From Heritiera littoralis (Eukaryota; Streptophyta; Magnoliopsida; Malvales; Malvaceae): a DNA stretch of 64,000 bases. A program made the position numbers and the translations under genes. The notes beneath the pieces were generated by a model that saw nothing but the letters and a program-made list of their open reading frames with translations, had not been told where the DNA came from and searched no databases. Shown here in pieces: positions 60,242-64,000 of the stretch. The DNA lies in contig JAPDPK010000033.1 in NCBI GenBank assembly GCA_031772115.1, forward strand, positions 2,356,001 to 2,420,000. Reading direction: 5' to 3'. Each line of letters begins with the position of its first letter. Within the stretch, counting starts at the first letter, position 1.

Positions 60242-61005
60242 TGAACGGTTCAAAACAATCAAAACTTCTTGAAAAGCTGAATACACCAAATGCAACCCTT
60301 GGGCACATTCTGCCATTATGCCATTCCATTCTAACTTCCATACGTGGATACAGGGTCTTTGGACACCGCCAACTGAAATGGGTTTTCTTTGTTCTTGTTC
60401 TTGTTTTTATTCAGTGGGGATTGAAATTAGTTTTCTTTTTGCTTCATAGTTTGTTAACCATCATTTGACGGTGGTTAATTTATTTCTTCTAATGCTGCCC
60501 ATGGTTCGTTCTGCATGATTATTCAATCTCTCAAAATGTTCCTCTACATCTGAGACAAAAAAATCTGAATATTAATCATTGAAGAAGATAGTATGTGAAA
60601 TATAATATCATGAACTTTTATTTCAGGTTTGAGGCAATCCGGTGAATTCGAATGATGGAGAGTCAGGCAAATGAACAGATGAATGGAGGCAAAGATGAAG
60701 GATCTGCCAGGAAGGGTGAGTGGCATGTGTCAATTAGCCATGACAGCTGATGTAATTCATGCCACCTATGATGAGTGCCCGAATTGTGGGATGGATGGAT
60801 ATGCTTCAAAGCCCTTTGAGGAAGAAAATCTCTACCAAGCTGTAGCCAAGTTCTTCAAAGCCAAACCCATCTCAGACTCATAGTGGCAGCTCCACCCTCT
60901 TCGCAAAGCAGACAAATCGAATACGCGGGTTGGACTTTACCAGCAATTTTCCCCGTTCTACTGGTGCATTTTGGTTTAAACCACTGTTTGAGCATGTTCT
61001 GGCAA
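60242..61005 (+). pseudogene. Decayed duplicate of the cytokinin receptor last intron and last exon
   Basis: This segment matches 51156-51932 from intron 10 through exon 11 into the 3' flank, so it is a DNA-level copy, not a retrocopy. The pseudo-exon is 60627-60883 and retains the acceptor (ttatttcag), the FEA start, MTADVIHATYDEC, the receiver Lys in SKPFEEENLYQAVAKFFKAK and the stop. It is broken by a premature TGA (cgg in the parent, four codons after FEA) and a 2-bp deletion in the codons for the PILAMTAD region. The phospho-acceptor Asp is encoded by exon 10 and was not copied. No function is expected. Confidence 0.92.
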
Positions 61006-61160
61006 CACTACAAAAAAGGAGGTTTTTACCGGCACTTCTCTCTTGGGGGTTATACCAAAATACCGCTATTACTCTTAATTAATTAAATTTCACAGGCACA
61101 AAATTGAAAGCCAGTAAAAGTAGGCAAAATACCGGCACTTTTCGCTATTCGAAGCTTTTT
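61006..61160. mobile_element. Left end of a CACTA-type element
   Basis: CACTACAAAAAAGGAGGTTT is a classic plant CACTA terminus. Accggcactt subterminal motifs occur at 61028-61037 and 61131-61140. The element begins exactly where similarity between the duplicated receptor segment and its parent stops, so it inserted there. No matching right end (…TTTTTTGTAGTG) is found before 62101. Its 3' limit is unknown; the feature end given is the last subterminal motif region. Confidence 0.6.
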
Positions 61161-61574
61161 CTTATTTTCAAAACCTTCCTCTTCTTCTCGTCAGCCGATT
61201 CTCCAGAGTTTTTTTTTAAATTTTGTTTCCAATCTTCAAAGAGCTTCATGATCATCGTTTGTATACTTATTTATTTTTTATTTTTGTATACATACGTAGA
61301 TGTTGTTTGGGCTGACTGTATGATTTAGTGAAGCAGATCTTTTGTATACTTTTATTTTTGGGGGTGAGTGGTGAAATTATAAGTAACTAAGGCTTGTAAA
61401 TCAGATTACTATGAAAGATATAAGAAAGATTTATATGTATGTTTTATTTCATTACTAAGAAAGATATTATTTTGGTATTAGTCCTAATTAATTTAATTAT
61501 AAACTAATATTATCTCTTTGAACAGCCAATTATTTTAATGTGGGTCATTGTATTTTTTTTTTGCGTCGTTGTAT
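61161..61574. other. Unassigned DNA, probably interior of the CACTA element
   Basis: A frame from 61104 to 61328 has leader-like content (ttcttctcgtcagccgattc) but no recognised domain. The rest is AT-rich. Confidence 0.35.
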
Positions 61575-62101
61575 TTTTTTTTCTTAGAAGGAAAAATGAT
61601 TTTCATTAACATGAAGAGCAGACATGGCTGTGTTGAAGTTACAACAACTACAACAGGAAGAAGATGCAGAAAAAACAAAATTGCATTTCCGATTTAGAAC
61701 CAAGCATGCAGCATCTCCTTCCTGTTAACACCAAGCTTGGCTAAAGAGTCAGCAAAGGAGTTTGGCTCTTTGAAAACACTAACAAATTCAACTGTACCAA
61801 TCAAATAATGCAAGCGATCGATTTCATGAAAGATTTTCCACTCCCTCCAAGGCCGCTGGACAAGATTACAAACCCAGCTAATTGCAAATTTAGGATCTCA
61901 TTCAACAACTAGATTTCTTGACTTCAACCACTGTGATTTAGTAAACATTAGAAGTGCTTCCTTGATTGCAAGGAGTTCTGCCATTATGGAGCTCTGTTTG
62001 CCTAAAGGACCAAGGAAAATACCAAGGACGTTACACAATTCATCTCGAAGAACACCACCACACCCAGCCAAACCGGTTGACGCAAAGGCAGAGCCATCAA
62101 C
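61575..62101 (-). pseudogene. LINE-type RNase H fragment (copy 2), cut by an LTR
   Basis: Minus-strand reading from 62101 gives VDGSAFASTGLAGCGGVLRD, GKQSSIMAELLAIKEALLMF, then VE-stop-D in place of the usual VESD/VETD, and ends FKEPNSFADSLAKLGVNRKE before a stop at 61694-61696. This is the LINE RNase H domain with an in-frame TGA. A 3' tail continues to an A-run (aagaaaaaaaaa) near 61580, marking the LINE 3' end. The upstream part is cut off at 62101 by the LTR that begins at 62102. It differs clearly in sequence from copy 1, so the two come from different insertions. Confidence 0.72.
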
Positions 62102-64000
62102 TGTGACGTTCCCGTCACTACATCTTACAATCTAACTTTTTCTTTATCTAATGCGACTTGATTTGATCTATTCATCAATGTCCTTCATTCTTCTTCTTAA
62201 GCTTAATATTTAATAGCTTATCATAAAGAATTAATTTACATTCAATACACAGAATAATGATATGTATATATATCATTCCATACCACAGGATCTTACACAT
62301 CATTCTTATACTTAAATCCCCGACTACTTATATACAAAATTATTGACTTGTACTGTACCATAGCTGAATTACAATTTACTTTACATAATTACATAAGTAT
62401 ACCTTCAATACTAATTGGGAAGCGTCTTTCGAAGGTAAACTTTAAAGATCCACTAATAGGCTCTTCTCTATCAAGAGCGAGGGATCACTTCAGATAGTCT
62501 GTAGAAAAAATATTCGTAAAAGGGTGAGTTTACGCTCAGTAAGAAATATATGTAAAAGAGCGTACTATGCCTCTATATGCAATTTTCCTGCTTGGCTCTA
62601 TAATGTCATGTAAATCATTATAAAGCATGCATCATATACATATTTCATATAGCCTTTGCAACCATGCATATTTCTTTCAAATGGTATAGGCAACATACTT
62701 TATATGCTTCTTTAAAATAGGATTTATCATACACTTTCTTTAAAACATCATACTTCATAAACTTACTTCAAAACATGCATCATATTCTTTCATCAAAACA
62801 TACATCATATAGCAGAGAGACTATTTGCATATTAACAGAATTATGCACTAAATCATGTGGCGTACTCCCGTAGGAGCCAGGAATCCTCCCTTAGCCAATA
62901 TATACATAACAGAGACAATTTGGCCAAACGTCGGTGGCTACAGTGAACACTAGCTAGGTGACATCTGTAGCACTAAGGGCTGGACTAGAGCTCCTCAACC
63001 ATGAACATATACAGAAGTGCATAATCATTAAGTACTTCATAGTCTCAAAACATTTGCCATATAGCTATTTGCTATGACATTTATACTTTCTTGAAATAGG
63101 CTTTGAAATCTTCTTTTCAAACAGGGCAGTCGGCTGGCCTCATAGGGCAGTCGGCTGCTGTCTCATATTTCCATTTATCGAAATTATTTTCTTGTAAAAT
63201 TTTGATATTTTCTTTCTTGAAAATACATGGGGGTAGTCGACTGGTCCATATAGCAGTCGACTAGTCTTCAAATAGAATGCTTTTCTAGAAAAGGCAGTTG
63301 ACTGGTCATATAGCAGTCGACTGTTTTAGAAACAGAATGCTTCTGGAAGCATGGCAGTTGACTGGTCCATATAGGCAGTTGGCTGGTTTTGAAACAGAAT
63401 GCATTTTAGCAAATAGCAGTCGACAATCCCATATAGCAGTCGACTGGTTTGAAACAGAATGCTTACTGGGAAAATAGCAGTCGACTGGCTTACATAGCAG
63501 TCTACTGATTTGCCTTGATTTTCGAAAAACTACGTTTTAGTTGTCTCTAGGCAGTCGGCTACTACTTAAGGCAGTCGGCTGCTCCTAGCCTAATTGGCAC
63601 TAGGAGTAAAACCCGAGAAGTTCATTTCCTGCACTTCAAATCAACTTTTGATTCATCCCAAAAGACATTTAAAATATATCAAAACATGCGGACATAGCCA
63701 CTTACGTCCGTTACATAAATTCCTTACCTCGATTACTTCGAGAACACAAAATCGCTTGGTGGCACCAATTCCTTTTCTTCACTTCTTCAAAGCTATAACA
63801 TCATATCAAATCAAACCTTTAAACAATCACCATACATATGCTATACCAACTTAGTACAGCTCCAAACCATAAATGAAATTAACTAAATCCATTTCTTCTC
63901 TTACCTTTGTAAATCACCAACTTTTCAGAATTTCTGATCTCCTCAAATACTTGGATTCAACTCTTCATATTTCAAACAAAGCTTGAGCTAGCGATGAGGA
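62102..64000 (-). mobile_element. LTR of a Ty3/gypsy-type retrotransposon, running past the window end
   Basis: On the minus strand the element ends GTGACGGGAACGTCACA (its 3' boundary, 62102). It contains cttactgagcgtaaactcac (near 62525-62550), corresponding to the cttactgagccgtggtttgc segment of the solo LTR at 36220, so the two are probably of related lineages. Whether this is a solo LTR or the end of a full element cannot be seen. The GC-poor body carries the minisatellite at 63124-63590. Frames such as 63594-63854 are not supported as genes. Confidence 0.6.
63124..63590. repeat. Minisatellite with AGTCGACTG/AGTCGGCTG pairs in the LTR
   Basis: About five units of 59-62 bp at roughly 63234, 63295, 63354, 63416 and 63477. 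Each holds two copies of (g)cagtcgactgg spaced by about 10 bases (tccatata) and then gaaacagaatgctt. Outlying half-units with cagtcggctg are at 63124-63155 and 63550-63588. The 9-base core is a near-perfect palindrome. Confidence 0.88.

Noticed and set aside
60683..60883. Independent small gene with a receiver-like C terminus
   Set aside because: The frame is the decayed duplicate of the receptor last exon read after a 2-bp deletion. The parent is at 51553-51811 and the frame opens only by chance.
63124..63590. CRISPR-like array (regularly spaced repeats)
   Set aside because: The genome is a plant. The spacing is tandem with similar 'spacers', and the array lies in an LTR. It is a minisatellite.

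Overview
The window is nuclear DNA from a flowering plant, almost certainly a woody eudicot (rosid-like). Evidence: AT-rich intergenic DNA, GT-AG introns, a cytokinin-receptor gene of typical dicot structure, a plant QALGGH zinc-finger gene, and many plant transposons. The species cannot be named from sequence alone. Two genes are secure. One is a C2H2 zinc-finger/EAR repressor of the ZFP4 type on the minus strand (8137-8895), with a long intron in its 5' leader. The other is a complete 11-exon cytokinin receptor histidine kinase of the CRE1/AHK4/WOL clade on the plus strand (44788-51811; my spliced model is 1003 residues and stays in frame through every junction). A third, weaker gene candidate encodes a small secreted cysteine-rich peptide whose first exon looks like an EG45-like/PNP protein (55226-55755).

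Layout. 1-6000: AT-rich DNA with short inverted-repeat elements (371-534, 1950-2126, 2238-2507) and three tRNA-derived SINE copies, two of them in a tandem duplication. 6000-11100: the zinc-finger gene, its 3' flank and leader. 11490-15174: a 3.7 kb solo LTR with a perfect 5-bp target duplication. 15180-19117: empty AT-rich DNA. 19121-23637: a CACTA-type element without transposase that carries pieces of host genes (a prolyl carboxypeptidase fragment on plus, an intact 62-codon ORF on minus). 23641-36100: AT-rich DNA with MITE clusters, a small hAT element and a possible Helitron. 36106-41859: a four-level transposon nest (PIF/Harbinger-like MITE, containing a solo LTR, containing an hAT-like element, containing a second hAT-like element). 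42105-42486: a MULE-type MITE. 44000-52115: the cytokinin receptor with its leader and 3' flank. 52140-53270: a very AT-rich inverted-repeat element. 55226-55755: the cysteine-rich peptide candidate. 58000-64000: LINE-type RNase H fragments, a decayed duplicate of the receptor's last exon, a CACTA end, and an LTR with a minisatellite that runs off the window.

The intact genes probably serve hormone perception (receptor at the endomembrane/plasma membrane feeding a His-Asp phosphorelay) and transcriptional repression, but nothing in the window links them as a unit. The most informative parts are structural: element boundaries read from target-site duplications, the gene-capturing CACTA element, the nested insertion, the duplicated receiver-domain exon 9 kb downstream of its parent, and an upstream ORF whose stop codon overlaps the receptor start codon. 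No previously undescribed multi-gene system was found.
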